From assembly GCA_050942745.1 (NCBI GenBank), contig JBMNNX010000330.1:1-6463 (forward strand): a DNA stretch of 6,463 nucleotides, written 5' to 3'. Source of the stretch: UBA10939 sp050942745 (lineage in GTDB: Bacteria > Myxococcota > Myxococcia > Myxococcales > UBA5297). Of the stretch, positions 1 through 5,101 are shown in pieces (the first letter of the stretch is position 1; each line of letters begins with the position of its first letter). A model generated the notes under the pieces. It was not told the origin of the DNA, did not search any database, and was given only the letters and a program-made list of their open reading frames with translations. The position numbers and the translations under genes were made by a program.

Positions 1-20
1 CAAAATGTGCGGCACGAGGA

Positions 21-51
21 CCGCTGACGCGTCGATCGGAGCCGTCAGCGG
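21..51 (-). terminator. Hairpin downstream of the small membrane ORF, possible terminator
   Basis: Perfect 9-bp inverted repeat CCGCTGACG (21-29) / CGTCAGCGG (43-51) with a 13-nt loop. On the minus strand it begins 30 nt after the stop codon at 82-84, the right place for a terminator of that ORF. There is no immediate U-tract, only a TTTT 14 nt further on, so intrinsic termination is inferred from position and stem strength alone. Confidence 0.4.
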
Positions 52-81
52 CTGTATCCTCCACGGAGCGTCTGGGGCGGC

Positions 82-354
82 TCAGTGCCGAAGGGCTTTT
101 CCCCGACGCTCTCCTAGGAACCAGGCGAACGCGCCCGCGGCGAACCAGCGCCACGCGAGCCGCAGGCACCGCTGCTTCAGGCGTTGCGAGGTCTGGAGGC
201 ACTTGATGGCCGCGCCCAGGGCGGCCAGCGTCCACCATGCGTCCGCCCAGAGATGCACGAGGAACGTGCGATGGGAGAGCAGCTCGTCGACCGCGACAAA
301 GGCGATCGAGAGCGCTACCGCGGTGACGAACCAGCGTTTGGTCGCGGTCTCCAT
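82..354 (-). CDS. Small membrane protein, probably the truncated N-terminus of a larger one
   Basis: A 90-residue ORF of unrecognised function. It has a short charged N-terminus, a clear hydrophobic segment at about residues 8-26, a second at about 31-53 rich in Trp and Ala, a basic loop (55-66), and a third segment at about 66-80. This looks like the start of a multi-pass membrane protein, such as the membrane part of a sensor kinase or diguanylate cyclase, but no cytoplasmic domain follows. Codon use changes sharply: codons 1-79 have only 7 with A or T in the third position, while codons 80-90 have 6 of 11. Genuine coding sequence therefore seems to stop near base 117, and the last 11 residues look like chance read-through to a TGA. 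No Shine-Dalgarno is visible before the ATG at 352-354, and a heptamer repeat begins 10 bases upstream. It could instead be an intact small membrane protein, so the start and status are uncertain. Confidence 0.45.
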   Translation of the reverse strand: METATKRWFVTAVALSIAFVAVDELLSHRTFLVHLWADAWWTLAALGAAIKCLQTSQRLKQRCLRLAWRWFAAGAFAWFLGERRGKALRH

Positions 355-364
355 CGGCGCGTCA

Positions 365-399
365 GTCGAGAGTCGAGGGTCGAGAGTCGAGAGTCGGCG
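365..399. repeat. Heptamer tandem repeat (GTCGAGA)
   Basis: Four consecutive 7-base units starting at 365, 372, 379 and 386 read GTCGAGA, GTCGAGG, GTCGAGA, GTCGAGA, followed by a degenerate fifth unit GTCGGCG. It lies between the end of the YchF-like gene and the start of the small membrane ORF and codes for nothing. Such arrays can change length by slippage. Here that would alter the leader or promoter of the membrane ORF, whose start codon is 10 bases away. Confidence 0.85.
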
Positions 400-520
400 G
401 CTCGGGCGGCTTCGTCCTGGTTCCGAAAGGCGGGCAGGACGCGCCGCAAGGCGCCCGGCCAGCGATGTGCGACTCTCAGGCTACGACCTCGCCGCGCGAC
501 ACGCGAGTCGATGCGCTCGG

Positions 521-544
521 GCCCGTGCCTCGCTCGGCGCGGGC
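521..544 (-). terminator. Possible terminator hairpin after the YchF-like gene
   Basis: Stem GCCCGTGC (521-528) / GCGCGGGC (537-544), eight pairs including one G-T wobble, with an 8-nt loop. It starts 6 nt beyond the stop codon (551-553) on the minus strand. It lacks a U-tract, so the call rests on position and GC-rich stem only. Confidence 0.3.
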
Positions 545-550
545 GCAGCC

Positions 551-1594
551 TCAGACGTTGAAGCGGAAGTTGATGACGTCGCCGTCCTGAACCACGTACT
601 CCTTGCCCTCGAGCCGCAGCTTCCCTGCCTCGCGGGCCTTGGCCTCGCTCTTGAGCGCGACCAGGTCCTCGAAGTGCACCACCTCAGCCCGGATGAAGCC
701 TCGCTCGATGTCCGAGTGGATCTTCCCGGCGGCCTTGTGTGCGGTCAGGCCGCGGCGGACGGGCCAGGCGCGGCAGTCGTCCTCGCCGGCGGTCAGGAAG
801 CTGATGAGGTCGAGCAGCGCGAAGGCCGAGCGGATGAAGCGGTCGCGCGCCGGCTCCTCGAGGCCGAGCGAGGAGACGAACTCCTTCTGATCCGCCGGAT
901 CCATGTGCGCGATGTCCTCTTCGACCTTGGCGCTCAGGACGACGAGCCCGAGACCCCGGTCCTTGGCGAACTGCTCGATCTCGGCGGGCGGCGGCGCGGC
1001 GACCTGGTCCTCGTCCACGTTGAGCACCAGCAGCAGCGGCTTGAGGCTCAGGAAGCGCAGGCTGACGAAGAGGTTCCAGTCCTCTTCGGGCAACTGCAGC
1101 GAGCGCAGCGGCTTGCTCGCGTCGAGGTGCTCCTTGAGCTTCTCGAGCGCGGCGAGCTCGCGGGGATTGGCCTTCTCCTTCTTGATGCGCTCGAGCCGCT
1201 TCTCGACCAGCTCGAGGTCCGCGAGGATGGTCTCGACCTCGAGATCGATCGCCTCCTGAAGCGGGTTGGGCGGCGTCGGCTGCGCGGGATCGTTGAAGGC
1301 GCGCACGACCTGGCAGAGGGCATCCACCTCGCGCATCGAGTTGAGCACGTTGCGGTCGAGGCCCTGTGCCCCGGCGCCCGCGGCGATGTCGCTGAAGGTC
1401 ACCTCGGCGTAGGTCTTCTTCTTCGGCTTGTAGATCTCGGCAAGCTTGTCGATGCGCGGGTCGGGCACCTTGACGACGCCCAGGTTCGTCTTGCCGCGCG
1501 AGGCGCCCATCCCGGTCTCGGCCGACAGGCCGGTGATGGCGTTGAAGACGGTGGTCTTTCCTGATCCGGGGAATCCGACGAGTCCGATTTTCAT
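551..1594 (-). CDS. YchF/OLA1-family P-loop NTPase, short diverged form
   Basis: A 347-residue member of the Obg-related YchF family, which binds ATP rather than GTP and associates with ribosomes; E. coli YchF has 363 residues. Walker A is GFPGSGKT (7-14) in place of the usual GLPNVGKS. The specificity motif is NVDE (192-195), matching the NxxE associated with ATP preference. The helical insert spans about 120-165, and the C-terminal TGS region (about 265-347) is very close to canonical YchF, with AAGKIHSDIERGFIRAE, EAGKLRLEGKEY and the terminal DGDVINFRFNV. The G domain is unusual: the FPFxTIxPN switch region is absent, G3 reads DIAA (69-72) instead of DIAG, and the residue aligned with catalytic His114 of E. 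coli YchF is Thr107. It may be a paralogue beside a normal YchF, so I give no symbol. The start ATG (1592-1594) puts the P-loop at the usual distance. No Shine-Dalgarno is visible, but a -10-like box lies 8 nt upstream. It is monocistronic as far as can be seen. Confidence 0.93.
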   Translation of the reverse strand: MKIGLVGFPGSGKTTVFNAITGLSAETGMGASRGKTNLGVVKVPDPRIDKLAEIYKPKKKTYAEVTFSDIAAGAGAQGLDRNVLNSMREVDALCQVVRAFNDPAQPTPPNPLQEAIDLEVETILADLELVEKRLERIKKEKANPRELAALEKLKEHLDASKPLRSLQLPEEDWNLFVSLRFLSLKPLLLVLNVDEDQVAAPPPAEIEQFAKDRGLGLVVLSAKVEEDIAHMDPADQKEFVSSLGLEEPARDRFIRSAFALLDLISFLTAGEDDCRAWPVRRGLTAHKAAGKIHSDIERGFIRAEVVHFEDLVALKSEAKAREAGKLRLEGKEYVVQDGDVINFRFNV

Positions 1595-1602
1595 GGCGGC
1601 GC

Positions 1603-1610
1603 GTTATACC
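1603..1610 (-). promoter_or_regulatory. Candidate extended -10 box of the YchF-like gene
   Basis: On the minus strand the sequence GGTATAAC is followed by 8 nt and then the ATG of the YchF-like gene. TATAAC is a good sigma-70 -10 match. No convincing -35 is found at 16-18 bp spacing. If used, transcription would begin within one or two bases of the start codon, giving a leaderless mRNA, which fits the missing Shine-Dalgarno. The call is inference from sequence only. Confidence 0.35.
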
Positions 1611-1630
1611 AGACACACTGTGCGCCGGAC

Positions 1631-1667
1631 CTCGCGAAATGGACGCGAGCCGGGCGCCTCCGCCCGG
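1631..1667. repeat. Two adjacent hairpins upstream of the YchF-like gene
   Basis: CTCGCG (1631-1636) / CGCGAG (1644-1649) is followed directly by CCGGGCG (1650-1656) / CGCCCGG (1661-1667) with a CCTC loop. Both stems are perfect. They open the hairpin-rich gene-free stretch. Whether they act as a terminator, an operator or part of the repeat mosaic to the right is not visible. Confidence 0.55.
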
Positions 1668-1670
1668 TCA

Positions 1671-1742
1671 TACCGAGCGTAGGCGCGATCGACCCGGTTA
1701 CCCCGAGCGTAGCTTCCCGCGGAACGCGGGAAGCGGAGTCGA
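1671..1742. repeat. Palindromic repeat elements R0 and R1 (first orientation)
   Basis: R0 (1671-1694) reads TACCGAGCGTAGG followed by GCGCGATCGACC and is a short copy without a hairpin core. R1 (1701-1742) has the flank CCCCGAGCGTA, then a 10-bp stem GCTTCCCGCG (1712-1721) / CGCGGGAAGC (1725-1734) with loop GAA, then the flank GGAGTCGA (1735-1742). The flanks recur in reverse complement in R2 and R3, while the core palindrome is different. This is a REP-like or small non-autonomous repeat family; no transposase or RAYT gene is present in the window. Confidence 0.8.
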
Positions 1743-1821
1743 GGGGCCGCAACGAAATCGACCAGGCGTTCGACTCCGCTGCCGACGCAAGCGTCGGCAG
1801 CTACGCTCAGGCCGAACGGCA
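1743..1821. repeat. 79-bp direct repeat copy 1, carrying palindrome R2
   Basis: This is copy 1 of a tandem pair with 1824-1903, about 91% identical by eye (six substitutions and one inserted A). It opens with GGGGCCGCAACG, has the flank TCGACTCC, a perfect 11-bp stem GCTGCCGACGC (1778-1788) / GCGTCGGCAGC (1791-1801) with only AA between the arms, the flank TACGCTC, and then AGGCCGAACGGC. The flank order is opposite to R1. Confidence 0.88.
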
Positions 1822-1823
1822 CG

Positions 1824-1903
1824 GGGGCCGCAACGGAATCGACCGGGCCTTCGACTCCGCAGCCGACGCAAGACGTCAGCAGCCACGCTCAGGCCGAACG
1901 GCA
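1824..1903. repeat. 80-bp direct repeat copy 2, carrying decayed palindrome R3
   Basis: Same layout as copy 1, but the hairpin core has an inserted A and a C-A mismatch: GCCGACG (1862-1868) / CGTCAGC (1874-1880). The right flank reads CACGCTC instead of TACGCTC. The decay suggests it is the older or unselected copy. A further fragment resembling the flank, AGTCGAAGGGCGAACGGG, follows at 1919-1936. Confidence 0.88.
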
Positions 1904-1947
1904 TAGGCCTGGCCCCGAAGTCGAAGGGCGAACGGGTTTCGAGCGAG

Positions 1948-2163
1948 TCAGCGCCAGAAATGCCGCTTCCTCCTCTTCCCTTTGGCCAGCGGAAACGAAG
2001 GCGAGAAGCGCGCCGGGCATGAGAACCGGGCTGGCTGGTTCTCGCGCATGTGCGCGAGCCCCGCCAATCGCGCTCGCCAGCGAGCGCCCGCCTGTCCGAT
2101 CTGCGAGTTGCCGTGCGCCCGGCGCGTCCAGCCGGGCAGCGGAAGCACCACGGCGTTGTCCAT
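1948..2163 (-). CDS. Possible small hypothetical protein (71 aa)
   Basis: Not recognised. Its start is preceded on the minus strand by AAGAGGAGGTT and then ATG, a strong purine-rich ribosome-binding sequence, although the GGAGG core is only 2 nt from the ATG. Codons 1-43 have G or C in the third position in 38 cases, like the real genes here. The last third is rich in Lys and Arg (KGKRRKRHFWR at the end) and looks less like protein. There is no signal peptide, membrane segment or known motif. Several perfect hairpins fall inside the frame, so this may be a structured non-coding region whose ORF is accidental. Its start lies 63 bp from the divergent start of the DUF2505-like gene. Confidence 0.25.
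   Translation of the reverse strand: MDNAVVLPLPGWTRRAHGNSQIGQAGARWRARLAGLAHMRENQPARFSCPARFSPSFPLAKGKRRKRHFWR
2021..2137. repeat. Cluster of four perfect inverted repeats
   Basis: In order: GAGAACC (2021-2027) / GGTTCTC (2037-2043); CTCGCGCA-TG-TGCGCGAG (2041-2058); GCGCTCGC-CA-GCGAGCGC (2070-2087); and GCCCGGC (2117-2123) / GCCGGGC (2131-2137). All arms match perfectly. The first two share bases 2041-2043 and could be alternative structures. The two 8-bp palindromes with 2-nt centres have the shape of protein-binding sites or tight hairpins. No function can be assigned. Confidence 0.6.
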
Positions 2164-2180
2164 AACCTCCTCTTACGCAA

Positions 2181-2213
2181 CCGAGCCAGCTCGGGAGGGC
2201 CCGCAAAGGCGGG
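2181..2213 (+). promoter_or_regulatory. Paired palindromes in the leader of the DUF2505-like gene
   Basis: CCGAGC-CA-GCTCGG (2181-2194) is followed by CCCGC (2200-2204) / GCGGG (2209-2213) with loop AAAG. They end 13 bases before the ATG at 2227, just in front of the ribosome-binding site. The position would suit an operator or a leader hairpin. No promoter hexamers are convincing here. Confidence 0.3.
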
Positions 2214-2214
2214 T

Positions 2215-2222
2215 GAGGGGAG
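2215..2222 (+). promoter_or_regulatory. Ribosome-binding site of the DUF2505-like gene
   Basis: GAGGGGAG ends 4 nt before the ATG at 2227, or 8 nt if GAGG is the paired core. It selects 2227 over an in-frame ATG at 2050, whose extra residues are Arg- and Pro-rich and resemble no protein. Confidence 0.65.
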
Positions 2223-2226
2223 AGCC

Positions 2227-2733
2227 ATGGACTTCGAGATCGTCCACACGTTCGATGCGGACCGGGAAACGGTCGAGCGCGCGATGCTCGACCCGCAGCT
2301 TGCGCCGTATCTGCTCGAGCACATGACGCTGGTGCGCCACATCGAGCTTCTCGAGCACAGGGACGACGGGGCGGCCATCGTTCGGCGGGTTCGCTACGTG
2401 CCCGAGCCGGTCATCTCCAGGATCGGCACGATGCAGGTGAGGCCCGAGTGGATGAGCTGGACCGAGGAGTCGCGGTTCGACCTGCACGTCCACCGGGTCG
2501 ACTACGAGAACGTGCCCCACGTGCCCAAGATCGCCGAGGTCATGGAGCAGCGCGGAGTCATCCGCTTCGAGGAAGCCGGCCCCGGCAAGTGCCGCCGCAC
2601 CGTCTGCGGCAGCTTGAAGATCAAGATGCCGCTGGTCGGCCGCATCGTGGAGAAGGTCATCTACCCGAACGCCCTGAAGATCCTCGACGAGGAGGCGCGC
2701 CTCGTGAACGCCTGGCTGGCGCAGCGCCGCTGA
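2227..2733 (+). CDS. DUF2505-like SRPBCC/START-fold protein
   Basis: A 168-residue soluble protein with no signal peptide or membrane segment. The N-terminus MDFEIVHTFDADRETVERAMLD is a typical opening of the SRPBCC (START-like) fold: a first strand, then a helix that starts after a D/A-rich turn. Alternating strands follow (about 50-57 IVRRVRYV, 82-90 SRFDLHVHR, 110-130). The protein ends in the long C-terminal helix (about 135-165) that covers the ligand cavity, with the PLVGRIVEK and EARLVNAWLA segments characteristic of DUF2505-type members. The family binds hydrophobic ligands or acts as cyclases or lipid carriers, but no ligand can be named. The downstream phosphoesterase begins 61 bp later with its own candidate promoter, so co-transcription is possible but not required. 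The fold assignment is from pattern recognition and the exact family is less certain. Confidence 0.85.
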   Translation: MDFEIVHTFDADRETVERAMLDPQLAPYLLEHMTLVRHIELLEHRDDGAAIVRRVRYVPEPVISRIGTMQVRPEWMSWTEESRFDLHVHRVDYENVPHVPKIAEVMEQRGVIRFEEAGPGKCRRTVCGSLKIKMPLVGRIVEKVIYPNALKILDEEARLVNAWLAQRR

Positions 2734-2761
2734 CGGCGGCGTGCGTCGGGGAGCGGCGCGT

Positions 2762-2769
2762 GGTACAGG
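2762..2769 (+). promoter_or_regulatory. Candidate -10 box of the phosphoesterase gene
   Basis: GGTACAGG lies 25 nt before the ATG at 2795 and resembles the GGTANANT boxes at 1603-1610 and 5043-5050. No clear -35 is visible. Weak evidence for an independent promoter. Confidence 0.25.
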
Positions 2770-2794
2770 CGGGGCCTTTCAGTCGGGGTTCTGC

Positions 2795-3316
2795 ATGAGA
2801 ATCGGGCTCGTCTCCGACACCCACGGCCGCTTCGACCCCGGCCTCAGGCCGCTGTTCGAAGGCTGTGACTTGGTCCTGCACGCCGGCGACGTGGTCGGGC
2901 GGGAGATTCTCGCCCTGCTGGCGAGCGTGGCGCCGGTGACCGCGGTGCGCGGCAACAACGACCTGGGCGACTACGGCAGCGGGCTGCCGGGCGAGGCGGT
3001 GCTTCAGCTCGAAGGGCTGAAGACGCTGGTCATCCACCAACTCGGCAGGCCGCAGCGGCCCACGCCCCTCGCCCGCCGGGCGATGGAGAGAGCCCGGCCG
3101 GACGTGGTCGTCTTCGGGCACTCGCACCGGCCGACCATCGAGGTCGAAGACGGCATCCTCTTCGTCAACCCCGGCAGCGCGGGCCCGCGCCGCTTCAGGC
3201 TGCCGAGGACGGCCGCGGTGATGACGGTGGAGGGCCGCAAGGCCCGGGTCGAGGTCTTCGATCTCGATCGGCCCGAGCTGCCGACGTTTCGGATGCCCTT
3301 CGAAGTGACGCTCTGA
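2795..3316 (+). CDS. YfcE/MJ0936-type metallophosphoesterase
   Basis: A complete 173-residue calcineurin-like phosphoesterase, cytoplasmic, of the small single-domain YfcE type. These enzymes hydrolyse phosphodiester or phosphomonoester bonds with two metal ions, and many have only been assayed on artificial substrates. All metal-ligand motifs are present in order: SDTHG (Asp8, His10), HAGDV (Asp32), RGNND (Asn54), VIHQLG (His81) and FGHSHRP (His109, His111), followed by the family signature NPGSAGPRR (125-133). The physiological substrate cannot be told from sequence. The ATG at 2795 is chosen because MRIGLVSDTHG is the normal N-terminus and GGGG (2785-2788) lies 6 nt upstream; an in-frame ATG at 2741 would add 18 residues foreign to the family. 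It faces pepA convergently. Confidence 0.95.
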   Translation: MRIGLVSDTHGRFDPGLRPLFEGCDLVLHAGDVVGREILALLASVAPVTAVRGNNDLGDYGSGLPGEAVLQLEGLKTLVIHQLGRPQRPTPLARRAMERARPDVVVFGHSHRPTIEVEDGILFVNPGSAGPRRFRLPRTAAVMTVEGRKARVEVFDLDRPELPTFRMPFEVTL

Positions 3317-3335
3317 GGCGATTGCCGACGGGGAG

Positions 3336-3358
3336 CGGCGGAAGCTGGAGCTCCGCCG
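3336..3358. terminator. Bidirectional hairpin between the phosphoesterase gene and pepA
   Basis: Stem CGGCGGA (3336-3342) / TCCGCCG (3352-3358), extended inward by two G-C pairs past one bulged A to a TGGA loop. It fills the 65-bp gap between two convergent stop codons (3314-3316 and 3382-3384), the expected position for a shared terminator. There is no U-tract on either side. Confidence 0.5.
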
Positions 3359-3381
3359 TCTAGCCCCGGCCCTCCGCCCGC

Positions 3382-4917
3382 CTATCCGGCTGCCTGCTCG
3401 GTGCGCATCCGCTCTCGAACCAGCTCGACCAGGGTGCGCAAGCCGGCGCCGGTGGCGCCCTTGGAGAGGTAGCCACGCTCCTTGGGGCTCATCGAGGTGC
3501 CCGCGATGTCGAGGTGGACCCAGGGCGTCTCGCCCACGAACTCCTTGAGGAACAGGCTGGCGGTAATCGAGCTGCCCCAGCGGTCGCCCGAGTTCTTCAT
3601 GTCGGCGATCTCGGACTTGAGGTTGTCGCGCTGCAGGTCGCTCAGCGGCAGCCGCCAGCTCTCCTCGCCCGCGGACCTGGCCGCCTCGAGCAGCTCCCAG
3701 ACCGCCGCGTCGTCGGAGCCGAAGACCCCGGCGATGTAGTGGCCCAGCGCCACGACCACCGCGCCGGTCAGCGTGGCCACGTCGATGATCGTCCCGGGCT
3801 TGTGCTCGTTCGCCCAAGTGAGCACGTCGCCGAGCACCAGCCTGCCCTCGGCGTCGGTGTTGACGACCTCGACCGTCTTGCCCGAGCGCGAGGTGAGCAC
3901 GTCGCCGATCTTGTAGGACTTCCCGTCCGGCATGTTCTCGCAGGCGCCGATGAAGGCGTGGACGGGGAAGGGCGGCTTGAGCTGCGCGATGACGCGCATC
4001 GCTCCGAGCACCGCGGCCGCGCCGGCCATGTCGCCCTTCATCCCCATCATCGAGTCCGTGGGCTTGAGCGACAGGCCGCCCGCGTCGAAGGTTATCGCCT
4101 TGCCCACCAGCGCGAGCGCGGGCGCCTTGGCCGCCTTCCCCGTCGGTACGTAGCTCAGGTGGACGAGCACGGGCGCCTCGGCGCTGCCCTTGGCGACGGC
4201 GAGGAACATCCCCATCCGCAGCTTCTCGATGCGCTCGCGGCCGAGCACCTCGACCTTGAGCTTGCCCCCGCGCCCCACCTTCCGGGCCGCGACGGCGAGG
4301 TCCGAGGGCGACAGCGCGTTGGCCGGCTCGTTGACCAGATCGCGGGCCCAGTTGGTCGCCTCGGCGACGAGGACCCCGACGTCGAAGGCGCGCTGCAGCT
4401 CGCGCGACTTGGCGACCCCGTCGGCGAGGAAGAAGCGCGCCTCCTTGACCTCGAAGCGCTTGGCGTCCCTCTCCTTGGTCTTGTAGCGGTCGAACTTGTA
4501 GAGCCCGAGCGCCAGGCCCTCGACCGCCGCCTTGACCGACGCCTCGAGCTCGCGGGTCTCGGTGATCGCCACGGCCAGCCGCTCGGCCTTCAGCCGCTGT
4601 GCCACCTTCGCGCCGCGCCCGATAGCCAGCCGCAGCACCTCCGGGTCGAACTTCTGGCGGGTCCCAAGGCCGACGAGCAGCACCCGGTGGGCCGGGATCT
4701 TGTCGTGCGTGTGCAGCGTGAGCGACTGCTCGGCCTTGCCGGTGAAGTCCTCCTCCTTCGCCGTGGCCGTCAGCAGGCCGCCGAGCGCCTGATCGACGGC
4801 GACCAGCGCCTTGAGCGGGTTCTTTGCGTCCTTGATGTCGGACTCGAAGACCGGGAGCAGCAGCAGGTCGCAGCGCTGTTTCGCGATGTCGCCGGCAAGG
4901 AGGGAGAGCTTCGCCAT
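3382..4917 (-). CDS. pepA: Leucyl (cytosol) aminopeptidase, peptidase family M17
   Basis: A complete 511-residue M17 aminopeptidase, which removes N-terminal residues from peptides with two divalent metals and forms hexamers in the cytoplasm; E. coli PepA has 503 residues. The N-terminal macro-like domain covers about 1-180 and the catalytic domain about 190-505. Active-site residues are all present in the expected order: Lys273, Asp278 and Lys285 in VGKAITFDAGGLSLKP, Asp296 in MKGDMAGAAAVL, and Asp355, Glu357 and Arg359 in the family signature NTDAEGRL. These sit three positions after the E. coli numbering. The C-terminal HLDIAGTS and GYLSKGATGAGLRTLVELV segments are also typical. The ATG at 4917 is chosen because GGAG lies 8 nt upstream and MAKLSLL is a plausible N-terminus; the frame stays open to an ATG at 5064, but those 49 residues have no family counterpart. 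E. coli PepA also binds DNA, which cannot be judged here. It is divergent from the TPR gene. Confidence 0.97.
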   Translation of the reverse strand: MAKLSLLAGDIAKQRCDLLLLPVFESDIKDAKNPLKALVAVDQALGGLLTATAKEEDFTGKAEQSLTLHTHDKIPAHRVLLVGLGTRQKFDPEVLRLAIGRGAKVAQRLKAERLAVAITETRELEASVKAAVEGLALGLYKFDRYKTKERDAKRFEVKEARFFLADGVAKSRELQRAFDVGVLVAEATNWARDLVNEPANALSPSDLAVAARKVGRGGKLKVEVLGRERIEKLRMGMFLAVAKGSAEAPVLVHLSYVPTGKAAKAPALALVGKAITFDAGGLSLKPTDSMMGMKGDMAGAAAVLGAMRVIAQLKPPFPVHAFIGACENMPDGKSYKIGDVLTSRSGKTVEVVNTDAEGRLVLGDVLTWANEHKPGTIIDVATLTGAVVVALGHYIAGVFGSDDAAVWELLEAARSAGEESWRLPLSDLQRDNLKSEIADMKNSGDRWGSSITASLFLKEFVGETPWVHLDIAGTSMSPKERGYLSKGATGAGLRTLVELVRERMRTEQAAG

Positions 4918-4925
4918 GAAAAGGG

Positions 4926-4929
4926 CTCC
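4926..4929 (-). promoter_or_regulatory. Ribosome-binding site of pepA
   Basis: GGAG on the minus strand, 8 nt before the ATG at 4917. It decides the start against the in-frame upstream ATG at 5064. Confidence 0.7.
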
Positions 4930-4954
4930 GTGTCGTTTGTTGGAAAGGTTGCGA

Positions 4955-4960
4955 ATGCTA
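4955..4960 (-). promoter_or_regulatory. Candidate -10 box of pepA
   Basis: TAGCAT preceded by TGT on the minus strand, 37 nt before the pepA ATG. At 17-bp spacing the upstream hexamer is TGGAAG, a poor -35. It is a local A/T-richer patch in otherwise GC-rich DNA, which is the main argument. Confidence 0.25.
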
Positions 4961-5042
4961 ACACCGACGCTCGCCTGCTTCCACGGGTACGAGGCGGGCG
5001 GAGAGGCGCTGTTCGCCGCGATCGACGGGCGACCTCGCGCTC

Positions 5043-5050
5043 GGTAGAGT
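5043..5050 (+). promoter_or_regulatory. Candidate -10 box of the TPR gene
   Basis: GGTAGAGT, 51 nt before the GTG start, shares the GGTANANT pattern with other gene starts in the window. No good -35 hexamer was found. The divergent pepA promoter would lie about 90 bp to the left. Confidence 0.3.
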
Positions 5051-5089
5051 CCGTGCCTTCTCACAGGGACGAGGCGCCGAGGGCGCCAT

Positions 5090-5094
5090 AGGAG
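5090..5094 (+). promoter_or_regulatory. Ribosome-binding site selecting a GTG start
   Basis: AGGAG with 7 nt to the GTG at 5102-5104. The spacing is ideal and supports a GTG rather than ATG start for the TPR protein. Confidence 0.75.
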
Positions 5095-5101
5095 AGCAGC
5101 G

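Noticed and set aside
5..1564. Plus-strand open frame of 519 codons
   Set aside because: It lies opposite the YchF-like gene and continues through the intergenic repeats. The product is low-complexity and Arg/Leu/Glu-rich with no motif, as expected for the antisense of a GC-rich gene.
1761..1801. tRNA, suggested by GTTCGACTC at 1769-1777, which resembles a T-loop
   Set aside because: The flanking bases do not form a T-stem, and there is no acceptor stem, D-arm or anticodon arm at proper spacing. The motif is the conserved flank of the repeat.
1743..1903. CRISPR array
   Set aside because: Only two copies of about 80 bp lie almost back to back with no unique spacers. The structure is a tandem duplication of a palindromic element.
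2657..3817. Minus-strand open frame of 386 codons
   Set aside because: It overlaps the end of the DUF2505-like gene, the whole phosphoesterase gene and the end of pepA in another frame. Its composition is Arg/Gly/Ala filler.
4918..5064. 49-residue N-terminal extension of PepA
   Set aside because: The frame is open, but GGAG sits 8 nt before the ATG at 4917 and the extension has no counterpart in M17 enzymes. It would also occupy the divergent promoter region.
3514..5091. Plus-strand open frame of 525 codons
   Set aside because: Antisense shadow of pepA. The opposite strand carries every M17 active-site residue, while this product is Arg/Gly/Val-rich without recognisable domains.
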